A stretch of DNA of 34,051 bases. It comes from CAYNYM01 sp049366815. Its GTDB lineage: Bacteria; Desulfobacterota; DSM-4660; Desulfatiglandales; HGW-15. Location of the stretch: the NCBI GenBank assembly GCA_049366815.1, contig JBMNCO010000112.1, forward strand, positions 1 to 34,051, given 5' to 3'. Position 1 is the stretch's first letter; each line of letters opens with the position of its first letter. Positions 17,073 to 26,193 of this stretch are shown here, one piece after another. The notes under the pieces were generated by a model. The model ran no database searches and was not told where the DNA came from. It saw nothing but the letters and a program-made list of their open reading frames with translations. A program made the position numbers and the translations under genes.

Positions 17073-17114
17073 CGATAAAGAGAGGCATGCATTTCCGTCC
17101 AAAAAACGTATGGC

Positions 17115-17633
17115 ATGAGATATCTCCATTCCATCATTCACGCTATCGACGCGATTAACGAATATACCGGCCGCATCGTCCTCTGGCTCGCGATCGTTCT
17201 CACGTGTGTCACAGGCTTTGAAATCATATCCAGGTATGTGTTCAATGCACCCACCAAATGGGCCTTTGACATCAGCTACATGATCGGGGGGGCCTTTTTT
17301 GTTTTGGGACAGGGCTTCACGCTCAAAAACAAACACCACGTCCGCATCGATCTGTTTTATTCCCGGTTTTCGCCAAGAGGAAGGGCCTGGATCGACGCCG
17401 TTTTTTATCTCGTCTTTTTCTTTCCCCTGTGGATCGGTTTGTTGTACAACCTGATCCCCTATGTCGTTTTCGCCTGGAAGATCGGGGAGCGTTCCATGCA
17501 GGGGTACTGGCGCCCGATCCTCTATCCCTTCAAGACGGTCATGCCCCTCGGGGTGCTCCTTTTGCTGCTCCAGGGTGTCGCGGAATTCATCCGCGCCCTC
17601 ACGGTCCTTTTCAAGAAAGGCCGTGCATCATGA
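17115..17633 (+). CDS. dctQ: TRAP transporter small permease subunit, DctQ family
   Basis: DctQ is the small membrane subunit that pairs with DctM. The 172 aa product has four hydrophobic segments (about 17-40, 50-68, 90-112 and 135-155) and the family feature EIISRYVFNAPTKWAFDISYM near the first two. A positively charged loop (LKNKHHVRID) follows the second segment. The ribosome-binding site before ATG 17115 is weak, and a three-codon frame ATG-GCA-TGA at 17110 overlaps it. The stop overlaps the dctM start (ATGA), so translation is coupled. Identification is from fold, length and position. Confidence 0.9.
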   Translation: MRYLHSIIHAIDAINEYTGRIVLWLAIVLTCVTGFEIISRYVFNAPTKWAFDISYMIGGAFFVLGQGFTLKNKHHVRIDLFYSRFSPRGRAWIDAVFYLVFFFPLWIGLLYNLIPYVVFAWKIGERSMQGYWRPILYPFKTVMPLGVLLLLLQGVAEFIRALTVLFKKGRAS

Positions 17634-18949
17634 GCCCCGAAATCATCGTCCTCCTGATGTTCGTCGGCCTTTTCCTGGGTATCTTTCTGGGGTACCCCAC
17701 AGCCCTTGTCTTGGGGGGCATCGCCACCCTCTTTGGTCTGGGCTTCATGGAGGGGAATCTTTTCGGTCTCTTCACCGTCCGATTGTTCGGTCTCATGAAA
17801 AACTATACCCTTCTGGCCGTCCCGCTCTTCCTTTTCATGGGTGTCTTCATGGAAAAATCAGGGATTGCGGAAAGGCTCTTTGAGGTGATGCACCTCCTGT
17901 GGGGCAGGACCAGAGGGGGGCTCGGCATAACGACCATCGCGATCTCCGCCCTGTTTGCCGCGGCGACCGGTGTGGTCGGAGCCTCGGAGATCACCATCGG
18001 TCTTATGGCCCTCCCGGCCATGCTGGAGCGCAACTACAACAAATCGCTGGCCTGCGGGAGCATCTGCGCCGGTGGAACCCTCGGCATCTTGATTCCTCCG
18101 AGCATCATGATCGTCATCTACGGACCCATCGCCAGGATTTCGGTGGGGAAACTCTTTCTCGGCGTCGTCCTCCCTGGATTGCTCCTGACCCTCCTCTATA
18201 TGATCTACATCGCCGTCCGGTGTCATTTCCGTCCCCAGGACGGCCCTCCCATGCCTCCCGAGGAAAGGGAAATTCCATGGAAAACCAAAATTTATTTGCT
18301 TGTCACCTCCGTGGTGCCGCCGGGGCTCCTCGTCTTTGCGGTCCTCGGCAGTATTTTTTTCGGCATTGCAGCGGTCACAGAAGCCGCAGCGGTGGGCGCG
18401 ATAGCAAGCATCCTGCTGGCCACCTGCTACGGACGACTCAGTCTCGGCCTTATCAAAAGCGCCTGTCTCCAGACCCTGACCATTACCTGCATGATCATGT
18501 TGATCGCCGTGGGAGCCAGCTTTTTCTCCACCGTGTTTGTGGCCCTGGGCGGGGACGACGTGGTCTCCAATCTCTTTCTCAACCTCCCTATGGGCCCATG
18601 GGGAATCCTTTTCACCATCATGGCCCTGCTCATCTTTCTGGGGATGTTTATCGATTGGATGGGGATCCTGTTCATCATCGTCCCCCTGATCACACCCATC
18701 GCGGAGACATTGGGGTTCGATCCGATATGGTTTGCAGTCCTTGTCATGGTAAACCTTCAGATCTCCTTCCTTACACCTCCCTTTGCCTACTCGATCTTCT
18801 ATCTCAAAGGCATCACCCCCCCTCAGGTGCAAGTAACGGACATCTACCGGGGCGTGGTCCCCTTTGTAGGTCTGCAGGTCGTGGCCCTGACACTCTGTGT
18901 CCTTTTCCCCTCCCTGATCACCTGGCTCCCCGGTCACCTGATCCATTAG
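17630..18949 (+). CDS. dctM: TRAP transporter large permease subunit, DctM family
   Basis: DctM is the ion-coupled translocation channel of the TRAP system. From ATG 17630 the protein has 439 aa and about 12 hydrophobic segments. Family features include LFLFMGVFMEKSGIAERLF near the N-terminal third, the ASEITIGLMALPAML region, AGGTLGILIPPSIMIVIYGPIA, and LFLGMFIDWMGILFIIVPLITPI near the C-terminal third. The start overlaps the dctQ stop by four bases (ATGA); an upstream extension of the same frame runs antisensibly through dctQ and is not real. It ends 29 bases before lutA. Identification is secure. Confidence 0.95.
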   Translation: MSPEIIVLLMFVGLFLGIFLGYPTALVLGGIATLFGLGFMEGNLFGLFTVRLFGLMKNYTLLAVPLFLFMGVFMEKSGIAERLFEVMHLLWGRTRGGLGITTIAISALFAAATGVVGASEITIGLMALPAMLERNYNKSLACGSICAGGTLGILIPPSIMIVIYGPIARISVGKLFLGVVLPGLLLTLLYMIYIAVRCHFRPQDGPPMPPEEREIPWKTKIYLLVTSVVPPGLLVFAVLGSIFFGIAAVTEAAAVGAIASILLATCYGRLSLGLIKSACLQTLTITCMIMLIAVGASFFSTVFVALGGDDVVSNLFLNLPMGPWGILFTIMALLIFLGMFIDWMGILFIIVPLITPIAETLGFDPIWFAVLVMVNLQISFLTPPFAYSIFYLKGITPPQVQVTDIYRGVVPFVGLQVVALTLCVLFPSLITWLPGHLIH

Positions 18950-18978
18950 CATCCCTGTATCTGTGAGGTGAGCAAACC

Positions 18979-19707
18979 ATGGAAAAACCGAAGGAAGTGA
19001 CCCTTTTCATCCAGTGTCTTGTAGACGGCCTCTACCCCGAGGTGGGGGAAGCCATGGTCAGAGTTCTTGAAAAGCTCGGGATATCGATGAATTATCCCGC
19101 CGATCAGACCTGCTGCGGCCAACCCACCTTTAATGCCGGATTCCGAAAAGAGGCAAGGGTGGCCGCACGCAGATTTATCGAGATATTTGAACAGTCCTCT
19201 ATCATTGTGTGCCCCTCGGGATCCTGCGTGCATATGGTGCGCAACCATTACCCCGAACTGTTCAAGGAAGAGCCGCACTGGCTGGAGAGGGCGGAAAATA
19301 TCGGCAGGAAGACCTTTGAATTGACCGAGTATCTGGTGGATGTCCTGGGTGTCGAGGACGTCGGGGCCCGGTTTGAAGGGCAGGTGACTTATCACGACTC
19401 CTGTCACCTGAACCGCTATTTGGGCATCAGCGAACAGCCCAGGAGACTCATCCGGAACGTCAGGGGCCTCCGGTTCATCGAAATGGAGGATTCGGCCAAG
19501 TGCTGCGGATTCGGCGGCGAGTTTTCTTTCAGGTTCCCGGATATCTCTACGGCCATCCTTGAAGACAAGGTAAGAAACGTGATCCAATCGGGCGCAGAGG
19601 TGGTCATCGGGTGCGACATGGGTTGCCTGATGAATATCCAGGGGATGTTGAACCGCAGGAAGGCGCCGGTCAAGACCATGCATATCGCTCAACTCCTTGC
19701 AGGATGA
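18979..19707 (+). CDS. lutA: L-lactate oxidation complex subunit LutA (CCG-domain Fe-S protein)
   Basis: LutA is one of three subunits of the LutABC (LldEFG) complex that oxidises L-lactate to pyruvate. The 242 aa length matches the family (about 240). Two cysteine-rich CCG domains are visible: the first with QTCCGQPTFNAGF and CPSGSCVHMV, the second with HDSCHLNRYLG and AKCCGFGGEFSFRFP. These bind Fe-S clusters. GAGGTGAG precedes ATG 18979. It lies between dctM and lutB, with 19 bases before lutB, so it is part of one operon with the TRAP genes. Identification is secure at family level; lactate is the usual substrate of this family. Confidence 0.94.
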   Translation: MEKPKEVTLFIQCLVDGLYPEVGEAMVRVLEKLGISMNYPADQTCCGQPTFNAGFRKEARVAARRFIEIFEQSSIIVCPSGSCVHMVRNHYPELFKEEPHWLERAENIGRKTFELTEYLVDVLGVEDVGARFEGQVTYHDSCHLNRYLGISEQPRRLIRNVRGLRFIEMEDSAKCCGFGGEFSFRFPDISTAILEDKVRNVIQSGAEVVIGCDMGCLMNIQGMLNRRKAPVKTMHIAQLLAG

Positions 19708-19726
19708 AGGGGGAAGAGTCGGCACT

Positions 19727-21181
19727 ATGAACTTTGTAACCACAGAAAAGTACAGGGAAAAGGCCAGGGCCGCATTGCAGGATGAGGTCCTGCAGAGGGC
19801 ACTGAAGGATGTCCAGAGCCGTCTCGGCCCCGCCACCGCGGCCCTCTATGCGGAACATGCCGAAGGCCCTGACCGGGTGCGGTGTCGCGCCCATGAAATC
19901 CGCGAGCGTGCACTGGAAGACCTGGACCTGCTTCTTGAGAGTCTTGCCGGGAAGATCCGCCAAAGAGGAGGAGAGGTGCATTTCGCCCGGGACGCCCGGG
20001 ACGCCGTGGAGACCTGCCTCAGAATCGCCCGCAGACATGATGTGAAACTGATCGTAAAGGGAAAATCCATGGTGACCGAGGAAATCGGTTTGAACCAGGC
20101 CCTCATCGAGGCGGGGATTGAGACCGTGGAAACGGATCTTGGCGAGTATATCATTCAATTGGCCGGCGAAGCGCCGTCCCATATCATCGCCCCCGCCATC
20201 CACAAGACCCGGGAACAGATAGGCCGGCTTTTTTCAGAAAAACTGGGGATGCCGTATACAGACGATCCACCCCGGTTGACCCATGAGGCACGGCGCGCCC
20301 TTCGCAAAAAATTCCTGGCTGCGGACATGGGACTTTCAGGCTGCAATCTGGCCTGCGCTGAGACCGGCCATATCACCACCCTCTCCAATGAAGGGAACGT
20401 CCGCATGTCGACCACCCTGCCGAAGGTCCATGTCGCCTTTATGGGCATGGAGAGGATCGTCGGACAATTGACGGATCATGAAATCCTCTTGAGACTCCTC
20501 TCCCACGGCGCCGCGGCCCAGAAGCTGGGGGGCTACGTGAGTTATATCGGCGGCCCGGCCCTTCCGGATCAGTGTGACGGCCCCCGGGAATTTCATCTGA
20601 TCATCCTGGACAATGGACGATCCCGGATCCTGGCGGATAAGGAATTCAGAGAGATCCTGTGCTGTCTCCGCTGCGGGGCCTGTCTGAATGTGTGTCCCGT
20701 CTACGGAAAGATAGGGGGTCACAGCTACGGTTTTGCCTATACGGGGCCTATCGGGGCCGCACTGACGCCCCTTATCGTGGGGATCAATCGTGCGGCCGAC
20801 CTCTGCCTCGGGGAAACCCTCTGCGGCGCCTGCCAGAAGGCCTGCCCGGTCAATATCAACATCCCGAGGTTGCTCCTTGCCCTCCGTTCAAAGCTGGCGG
20901 AGGGCGACCCGCTGTGGGATGTGCACCCAGGCCGTCGGGGAGAAAAATGCTTCTTCACCCTGTGGTCATGGATCATTCGGCGACGGATCCTGTACGATTT
21001 CATCCTGAAACTCTCCATGGTTTTTGAGAAATTCCTCCCCGGTCAAGGGGGATGGATTCACCGCCTCCCCTACCCCTTCGGCGGTTGGACGGCAAGTCGG
21101 GATATAAGGCCTGTAACCTCCAAAAGTTTTCGGAGCCGGTGGAAAAAAATGAGAAAAGAGAAGGTCGGGAAAGCGCCATGA
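19727..21181 (+). CDS. lutB: L-lactate oxidation complex iron-sulfur subunit LutB
   Basis: LutB is the ferredoxin-like electron-transfer subunit of LutABC. From ATG 19727 it has 484 aa, near the family norm. The N-terminal LUD domain (about 60-290) contains VTEEIGLNQALIEAGIETVETDLGEY split over two motifs. Two [4Fe-4S] sites follow: CLRCGACLNVC (313-323, Cys313/316/319/323) and CGACQKAC (366-373). The C-terminal 100 residues are basic and less conserved. ATG 19727 is chosen over TTG 19697 because GGGGGAAG lies upstream and the TTG would overlap lutA. The stop overlaps lutC by four bases (ATGA). Confidence 0.94.
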   Translation: MNFVTTEKYREKARAALQDEVLQRALKDVQSRLGPATAALYAEHAEGPDRVRCRAHEIRERALEDLDLLLESLAGKIRQRGGEVHFARDARDAVETCLRIARRHDVKLIVKGKSMVTEEIGLNQALIEAGIETVETDLGEYIIQLAGEAPSHIIAPAIHKTREQIGRLFSEKLGMPYTDDPPRLTHEARRALRKKFLAADMGLSGCNLACAETGHITTLSNEGNVRMSTTLPKVHVAFMGMERIVGQLTDHEILLRLLSHGAAAQKLGGYVSYIGGPALPDQCDGPREFHLIILDNGRSRILADKEFREILCCLRCGACLNVCPVYGKIGGHSYGFAYTGPIGAALTPLIVGINRAADLCLGETLCGACQKACPVNINIPRLLLALRSKLAEGDPLWDVHPGRRGEKCFFTLWSWIIRRRILYDFILKLSMVFEKFLPGQGGWIHRLPYPFGGWTASRDIRPVTSKSFRSRWKKMRKEKVGKAP

Positions 21182-21933
21182 GAAATGAACAGCAGGAAGG
21201 CTTTATAGCCAATGTCAGAAAGGCCCTGGGCCGCGGGCCGGTGGATGAGAGGCGGCCCCACCAAGACCTTTTCCCCGAAAAACCAGGCCCCGAGATTCTG
21301 GAACGTCTTGAGATCATTGGAAGCCGGACAAGGGAAGAAAGGTTGCATCTTCTCGACAGGCTCATGGCGGAGGCGGTCCCCCTTAATCTGAAGGTGTTCC
21401 CCGTGGAGACTGCAGAAGAGGCGGGAGAGACCATCGCAACGCTGATCTCTGAAAAGGAGCCGGAATGGGGCGGTCGAAAACAGGTGGTTGCATGGGAACA
21501 CCCCCTCATTCAGGGACTGGGGATCGAGGATCGTCTGAGGGCGTTGGACGTTCCCCTTTATATCACAAGCCGAGACAGACGGGCCGAAATACGAAGGCTC
21601 GTGACAGGCTCCTACATCGGGATAACCTCCGCAGATTATTGTGTTGCAGCGACAGGCACCCTCGTCATGAAGACCCGTCCGGGCCATGCCCGTTCCGTGT
21701 CCCTGGTGCCCTCTATTCATGTGGCGGTCATCGAGCTCCTGCAAATCGTCGCGGATCTGAAGGAACTCTATACCCTTCTCGCATGGGACCCCCGTGAAAG
21801 GGCGGAGGGTTTGACCAACTGTCTGACCTTTATTTCGGGGCCCAGCAAGACCGGCGACATCGAACTGGTCATGGTACACGGTGCCCATGGACCGCGGGAG
21901 CTTTACCTCATTGTGATCACCGGCGAACATTGA
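21178..21933 (+). CDS. lutC: L-lactate oxidation complex subunit LutC (LUD domain)
   Basis: LutC is the third subunit of the lactate oxidation complex. From ATG 21178 it has 251 aa, a single LUD domain, with GSYIGITSADYCVAATGTLVMKT and the C-terminal ISGPSKTGDIELVMVHGAHGPREL that typifies the family. The start overlaps the lutB stop (ATGA), which fixes it; the frame is open further upstream within lutB but without reason to use it. A 7-base stem follows 19 bases after the stop. It ends the transport-plus-oxidation operon. Confidence 0.94.
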   Translation: MRNEQQEGFIANVRKALGRGPVDERRPHQDLFPEKPGPEILERLEIIGSRTREERLHLLDRLMAEAVPLNLKVFPVETAEEAGETIATLISEKEPEWGGRKQVVAWEHPLIQGLGIEDRLRALDVPLYITSRDRRAEIRRLVTGSYIGITSADYCVAATGTLVMKTRPGHARSVSLVPSIHVAVIELLQIVADLKELYTLLAWDPRERAEGLTNCLTFISGPSKTGDIELVMVHGAHGPRELYLIVITGEH

Positions 21934-21951
21934 GTCCGGAGCGCAGCATTG

Positions 21952-21974
21952 GAAGGCCCTCTGGGCCGGCCTTC
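21952..21974 (+). terminator. Possible weak terminator hairpin after lutC
   Basis: GAAGGCC (21952-21958) and GGCCTTC (21968-21974) form a perfect 7-base stem around a 9-base loop. There is no T run directly after it, so it may terminate poorly or act as a 3' end stabiliser. The rest of the 171-base gap before the kinase gene shows no clear promoter. Confidence 0.4.
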
Positions 21975-22104
21975 GCCGCGGTTTCTCTGCTCATGTTTTT
22001 CAAAAAAACGCCGATAAAATTTCACTGAACCATGAATTTGCCGGGCGGAATTGTTGAGGATACAGAAGACCTGTGACGGCTTCCCCCGGATAAAGAGGAC
22101 GCAG

Positions 22105-24558
22105 ATGAATAACGCCCAGGATCGTATCTTTAAGGAATTGTCCGATTTGCTCTATCGCCGTGAGTGTGCCGAGGACAACCATGGAACGTCTTTGAGCCGG
22201 GTTGACTTGTTGCCCATTCTCAGAGATGTCCTGGAAAATGCCCCTCATGCCTTGGCCCTTACGGATCCGAAAGGAAATCTTTTGTATGTGAATCCCGCAT
22301 TATTAGAAATGCATGGATATGATGATCCGGAAGAGGTCCTGGGCAGCGGTATATGGCTCTTTTGCAGCAATGAGCGCGAAGTGCAGGCCTTCATAAAAGA
22401 CCTGCAGGAAAAAGGCAAGGGATCTTCCGAGCATACGGCCAAAAGAAAGGACGGCACCCTGTTTCCTGTCCGGATCTCCGTAAACACGGTCTCTGGTGAG
22501 GCAGGGGGGGCTTTCATTTTGTTGGTCTCATTTATCGGCGCCCGAGAGCGCACCATCTGCGAGAGGACGACTTCTGCATTCCTCGATATCTTTCGGGCCG
22601 TCTATTCAAGTGCAGAATTAAGTGAGATCTTTCCTCCTGTTCGCAAGGCCCTCGGTCAGGTTTTGGACACGGACGATTTCTTTATCGCCCTTTACAATAA
22701 GGAGACGGATGCAATCTCTTTCCCCCATTTCGAGAATGGAGAGGACCCCGGATCTGCCACATACCGGAACAAGGAGTTCGCATCACTCTGCGCCGACGTC
22801 ATCGGATCAGGCGGGCCCAAAGTGTACCGGGAAGAGCCATTGAAAGATCTCCATGGCAGGTTTCGCACGGAATCCCCCGGTGCGGTTTCAAAGGTTTGGC
22901 TCGGCGTTCCGATGAAGGCCGGAGGTGACATCATCGGGGTCGTCGGTGTCCAAAGCCAGGATGATCCTCACCTCTATTCGGAAAATGATCTTGCTCTGAT
23001 GGCGTCCATTTCAGAACAGATCTCCATCGCAATCGATCACAAGCGAATGGAAAACGCCCTGCGGAAGACCGAAAAGAGATATAGAGGCCTATTGGATAGC
23101 CTCCAGGACGGATATTATGAGGTGAATCTTCAGGGCGACTTCGTCTACTTCAACCGTGCCCTTACCAGGATCTTTGGATACCCGTCGGAAGAGTTGGAAG
23201 GCATGGATATCAGACGGTTCACGGACGGGGCGACAAATCAGATCATGTCCCAGGTCTTTAGCGACCTCACGACGACAGGGGAGGCCGTCACCGATTTCGA
23301 GTGGAGATTCCTCCGCAAAGACGAGGATCAAAGACTTGCTTCGATGTCTATATCTTTGATCAAGGATGCAAACGGCGACGCCATCGGCTTTCAGGGGATT
23401 CTGCGGGATGTCACGGATCAAAAACGCCTCGAGGCCGCCCTTCAACATACCCAAAAAATGGAGGCCATCGGGACGCTTGCAGGAGGCATCGCCCACAACT
23501 TCAATAACTTGCTGATGGGTATTCAGGGTAACGTCTCCTTGATGCTCATGGATCTGGACAAAAATCATCCCTTTTACCCTCGACTGAACAGCATGGAGAA
23601 GCTGGTTCAAAACGGCTCCCAATTGACCGGCCAACTCCTGGGCTATGCCCGGGAGGGCAGGTATCAAACCATGCCGAGCAATCTGAACAAGTTGATCAGG
23701 GAGACGGCCGAGGCCTTCGGCATGACAAAAAGGGAAATCAAAATTCATTATGATCTAGGTGATGACATCCATGAGGTCATGGCGGACCATGGCCAATTTG
23801 AACAAATCCTGCTGAATCTGCTCATCAATGCCGCCGACGCCATGGTCACAAACGGTGAACTCTATTTGTCCACAAAAAATGCGACGCATCGTGACATGGA
23901 GGCCCGGGCCTATAGGCCCAAACGCGGCGATTATGTGGCCGTATCTGTGAGGGACACGGGCGTCGGCATGGACAGGCAGACCTTGGATCGCGTCTTCGAA
24001 CCCTTCTTTACCACCAAGGGACCTAGCCGAGGCACGGGTCTCGGGCTGGCCTCTGTTTATGGTATCGTAAAGTCCCATGGAGGTTACATAGACGCCACAT
24101 CCGAAAAGGGGGCCGGTACGACCTTTACAATCTACTTCCCGGCAGCCGGCGCAAAGGACCCGTGCAAAGGACCCAAACGTTACTCAGGAGACGTCCACAC
24201 CATTTTACTGGTGGATGACGAAGCCGTGATCCAGGAAATTGGAGAGGAGATGCTCAAGAGACTGGGCTATAAGGTCCTCGTCGCCGAGGATGGGGAGGAG
24301 GCCCTGGCCATCTATCGTGACAGGAGGCATGAGGTGGATCTTGTCATCCTGGATATGATCATGCCCGGTATGGGTGGGGGTGATGTCTATGACAGACTGA
24401 AGGAGGTCAACCCCGATATCAGGGTCCTTCTCTCCAGCGGATACAATATCGACGGGGAGGCGAGCGTCATTCTGGAGCGGGGCTGTAACGGCTTCATCCA
24501 GAAGCCCTTCAAAATCAGTGACCTCGCACAAAAGGTCAAGGAAATCTTGAAAATCTGA
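22105..24558 (+). CDS. Hybrid sensor histidine kinase (PAS-GAF-PAS-HisKA-HATPase-REC)
   Basis: From ATG 22105 (GAGGA upstream) the protein is 817 aa with no membrane segment, so it senses a cytoplasmic signal. Order: PAS (about 40-150), GAF (about 170-315), PAS (about 325-440), HisKA with His464 in GIAHNFNN, HATPase_c with LLNLLINAADAM (N box), DTGVGMD, EPFFTTK and GTGLGLASVYGIV, then a receiver domain (about 690-815) with VDDE and phospho-acceptor Asp750 in ILDMIMPGMGG, and the conserved Lys in QKPF. All catalytic residues look intact. No response regulator with an output domain is adjacent, so it is an orphan. It lies between the lut operon and hisC, 11 bases from hisC. The signal is unknown. 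Confidence 0.93.
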   Translation: MNNAQDRIFKELSDLLYRRECAEDNHGTSLSRVDLLPILRDVLENAPHALALTDPKGNLLYVNPALLEMHGYDDPEEVLGSGIWLFCSNEREVQAFIKDLQEKGKGSSEHTAKRKDGTLFPVRISVNTVSGEAGGAFILLVSFIGARERTICERTTSAFLDIFRAVYSSAELSEIFPPVRKALGQVLDTDDFFIALYNKETDAISFPHFENGEDPGSATYRNKEFASLCADVIGSGGPKVYREEPLKDLHGRFRTESPGAVSKVWLGVPMKAGGDIIGVVGVQSQDDPHLYSENDLALMASISEQISIAIDHKRMENALRKTEKRYRGLLDSLQDGYYEVNLQGDFVYFNRALTRIFGYPSEELEGMDIRRFTDGATNQIMSQVFSDLTTTGEAVTDFEWRFLRKDEDQRLASMSISLIKDANGDAIGFQGILRDVTDQKRLEAALQHTQKMEAIGTLAGGIAHNFNNLLMGIQGNVSLMLMDLDKNHPFYPRLNSMEKLVQNGSQLTGQLLGYAREGRYQTMPSNLNKLIRETAEAFGMTKREIKIHYDLGDDIHEVMADHGQFEQILLNLLINAADAMVTNGELYLSTKNATHRDMEARAYRPKRGDYVAVSVRDTGVGMDRQTLDRVFEPFFTTKGPSRGTGLGLASVYGIVKSHGGYIDATSEKGAGTTFTIYFPAAGAKDPCKGPKRYSGDVHTILLVDDEAVIQEIGEEMLKRLGYKVLVAEDGEEALAIYRDRRHEVDLVILDMIMPGMGGGDVYDRLKEVNPDIRVLLSSGYNIDGEASVILERGCNGFIQKPFKISDLAQKVKEILKI

Positions 24559-24569
24559 CAGGAACGGCG

Positions 24570-25628
24570 ATGTTATCCGAAAAATTAAAAAAACTCAGGC
24601 CCTATGTCCCCGGTGAACAGCCTCAAGACCGGGCCTACTTGAAGCTCAACACCAATGAAAACCCCTATGCCCCGTCTCCGCGTATCAGGACGTTCCTCCA
24701 GGACTTTGATGTAGGGGATCTGAGGCTTTATCCAGACCCGCTCCTTGGGGGTCTCCGAGAAAAGATCGCCCTCAGATATGGCATCGATAGGGACCAGGTA
24801 TTTGTAGGCAACGGTTCAGACGAGGTCCTCTCATTTGCCTTCTATGCATGCTTTGACGGGATCCGGGGACCCCTGCTCTTTCCCGAATTCACCTACACCT
24901 TTTATCCTGTTTATTGTGATTTCTACGGAATCACCTACAAGAAGATCCCACTTGAACCCGATTTCTCGATAGATACACGGAGGTTTTTGGAAACACCGAA
25001 CTCCTGCGGGCTTGTCTTCGCCAATCCGAACGCACCCACCGGCATAAACCTTCCCCTCGACAAGATCGCGCACCTCCTTGAGAACTATCCCCGGGACAAT
25101 GTGGTCCTGATTGACGAGGCCTATGTAGATTTCGGAGCTGAAAGTGCGATCCGCATGATCAAAGACTTTGAAAATCTCCTCATTACCAGGACCATGTCCA
25201 AGGGCATGTCCCTGGCCGGTCTCCGGTTGGGCTTTGCAATGGGCAGCCCGGCCCTGATCAAGGCCCTTTTCACAGTCAAGGATTCCTTTAATTCCTATAC
25301 CGCGGACAGTCTGTCGCTCAAGATAGGAGAGATCGCCATCGGTGACGAAGACTATTACCGGGGGATTACCGAAAAGATCATCGCCGCCAGGGAGTACCTT
25401 TCATCTGAACTCCAAAGCTCGGGATGGCGCGTATTGCCCTCCATGACCAATTTCATATTCGCTTCAAAAGAGGGGATCCCGGGGCAGACCGTCTATAGCC
25501 GACTGAAAAAGGAGGGGATTCTCGTGCGGCATTTTGATATCGAGGGGATCAAGGATTTTGTCCGCATCACTATCGGGAAGCAGGCAGACATGGAACGATT
25601 TGTCCAGGTGGTCACGTGCCTCTTTTGA
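24570..25628 (+). CDS. hisC: Histidinol-phosphate aminotransferase
   Basis: HisC transfers an amino group to imidazole acetol phosphate in histidine biosynthesis. The 352 aa protein fits the family. It has the N-terminal LKLNTNENPYAPSP (24-37), VGNGSDEVL (79-87), NPNAPTG (152-158), LIDEAYVDF (180-188) and the PLP Schiff-base Lys211 in TRTMSKGMSLAGLRLGF. The C-terminal FVRITIGKQADMERF holds the substrate-phosphate Arg. The gene begins 11 bases after the kinase gene with AGGAACGG as ribosome-binding site, and no other his gene is nearby. It ends only 4 bases from the convergent GNAT gene. Closely related enzymes can act on other aromatic amino acids, but HisC is the best call. Confidence 0.92.
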   Translation: MLSEKLKKLRPYVPGEQPQDRAYLKLNTNENPYAPSPRIRTFLQDFDVGDLRLYPDPLLGGLREKIALRYGIDRDQVFVGNGSDEVLSFAFYACFDGIRGPLLFPEFTYTFYPVYCDFYGITYKKIPLEPDFSIDTRRFLETPNSCGLVFANPNAPTGINLPLDKIAHLLENYPRDNVVLIDEAYVDFGAESAIRMIKDFENLLITRTMSKGMSLAGLRLGFAMGSPALIKALFTVKDSFNSYTADSLSLKIGEIAIGDEDYYRGITEKIIAAREYLSSELQSSGWRVLPSMTNFIFASKEGIPGQTVYSRLKKEGILVRHFDIEGIKDFVRITIGKQADMERFVQVVTCLF

Positions 25629-25632
25629 CTTC

Positions 25633-26193
25633 TCAAAGACAGGGAAGAATCTTCAGGAAGATGACTTTACCATCTCCCGGGGCGTAGAAATCCATGAGCG
25701 TTGTTTCTATCCTGTAGCCTGATGCCCTGTAAAAGGCATTGGTCGGCTGGTATAGATCCCGCGAGGATGTCTCCACATAGATCCGTGCCCCGCCCATGCC
25801 CATGATAATCCTCTCGGTCCTCGTCAGGAGGTCCCTGCCGACTCCTTCCCCCCTCCGGGCATTGTGGACCGCGATCCAGTACAGGTCATAGCTATGGAGG
25901 GTACAGGGGATCGGACCGAAACAGGTATAGCCGACGACTCTTCCCCTCTCTTCAGCAAAGAGGAAGTGGTAACCACTCGCGATTCCCTTTGAAAGCCTTT
26001 CCAGGACGAGCTCGCAGGCCACCTCGATCTCGGCGGGGTGGAAGAACCCTGAGGATTCGACGATCTCCCTTATGCCGGCCGGATCCGTAGGAAGCGGCTC
26101 TTCTCTGAAATTCAGGGGTTCCGAAATGCCTGCCCCCCCCCTTTTGTTCCGGTTTTCCGGGAGGGCATCGGGATGGATTTCCCATATATTCAC
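25633..26193 (-). CDS. GNAT-family N-acetyltransferase
   Basis: Last gene of the five-gene minus-strand cluster. With GTG 26193 as start (its GTGA overlaps the upstream stop) the protein is 186 aa; an ATG at 26217 would add 8 residues and a 28-base overlap. The GNAT fold is clear: FLFAEERGRVVGYTCFG (beta strands), the acetyl-CoA loop ARRGEGVGRDLL, and FYRASGYRIE near the C-terminus. Family members move acetyl from acetyl-CoA to an amine. The substrate cannot be read from the sequence. It is shorter than AblB, the known beta-lysine acetyltransferase, but its place in a cluster with an aminomutase-like enzyme makes a beta-amino acid or a peptide containing one a reasonable candidate. Confidence 0.85.
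   Translation of the reverse strand: MNIWEIHPDALPENRNKRGGAGISEPLNFREEPLPTDPAGIREIVESSGFFHPAEIEVACELVLERLSKGIASGYHFLFAEERGRVVGYTCFGPIPCTLHSYDLYWIAVHNARRGEGVGRDLLTRTERIIMGMGGARIYVETSSRDLYQPTNAFYRASGYRIETTLMDFYAPGDGKVIFLKILPCL

Noticed and set aside
17858..18966. Long open frames on both other frames across dctM
   Set aside because: They are low-complexity, His/Asp/Gly-rich translations overlapping a clear 12-segment permease.
25985..25995. Short match to the CCCTTTGAAA core of the inverted repeat
   Set aside because: Only about ten bases, inside the GNAT coding sequence, without the rest of the repeat; a similar match in mpl near 6685 is also chance.
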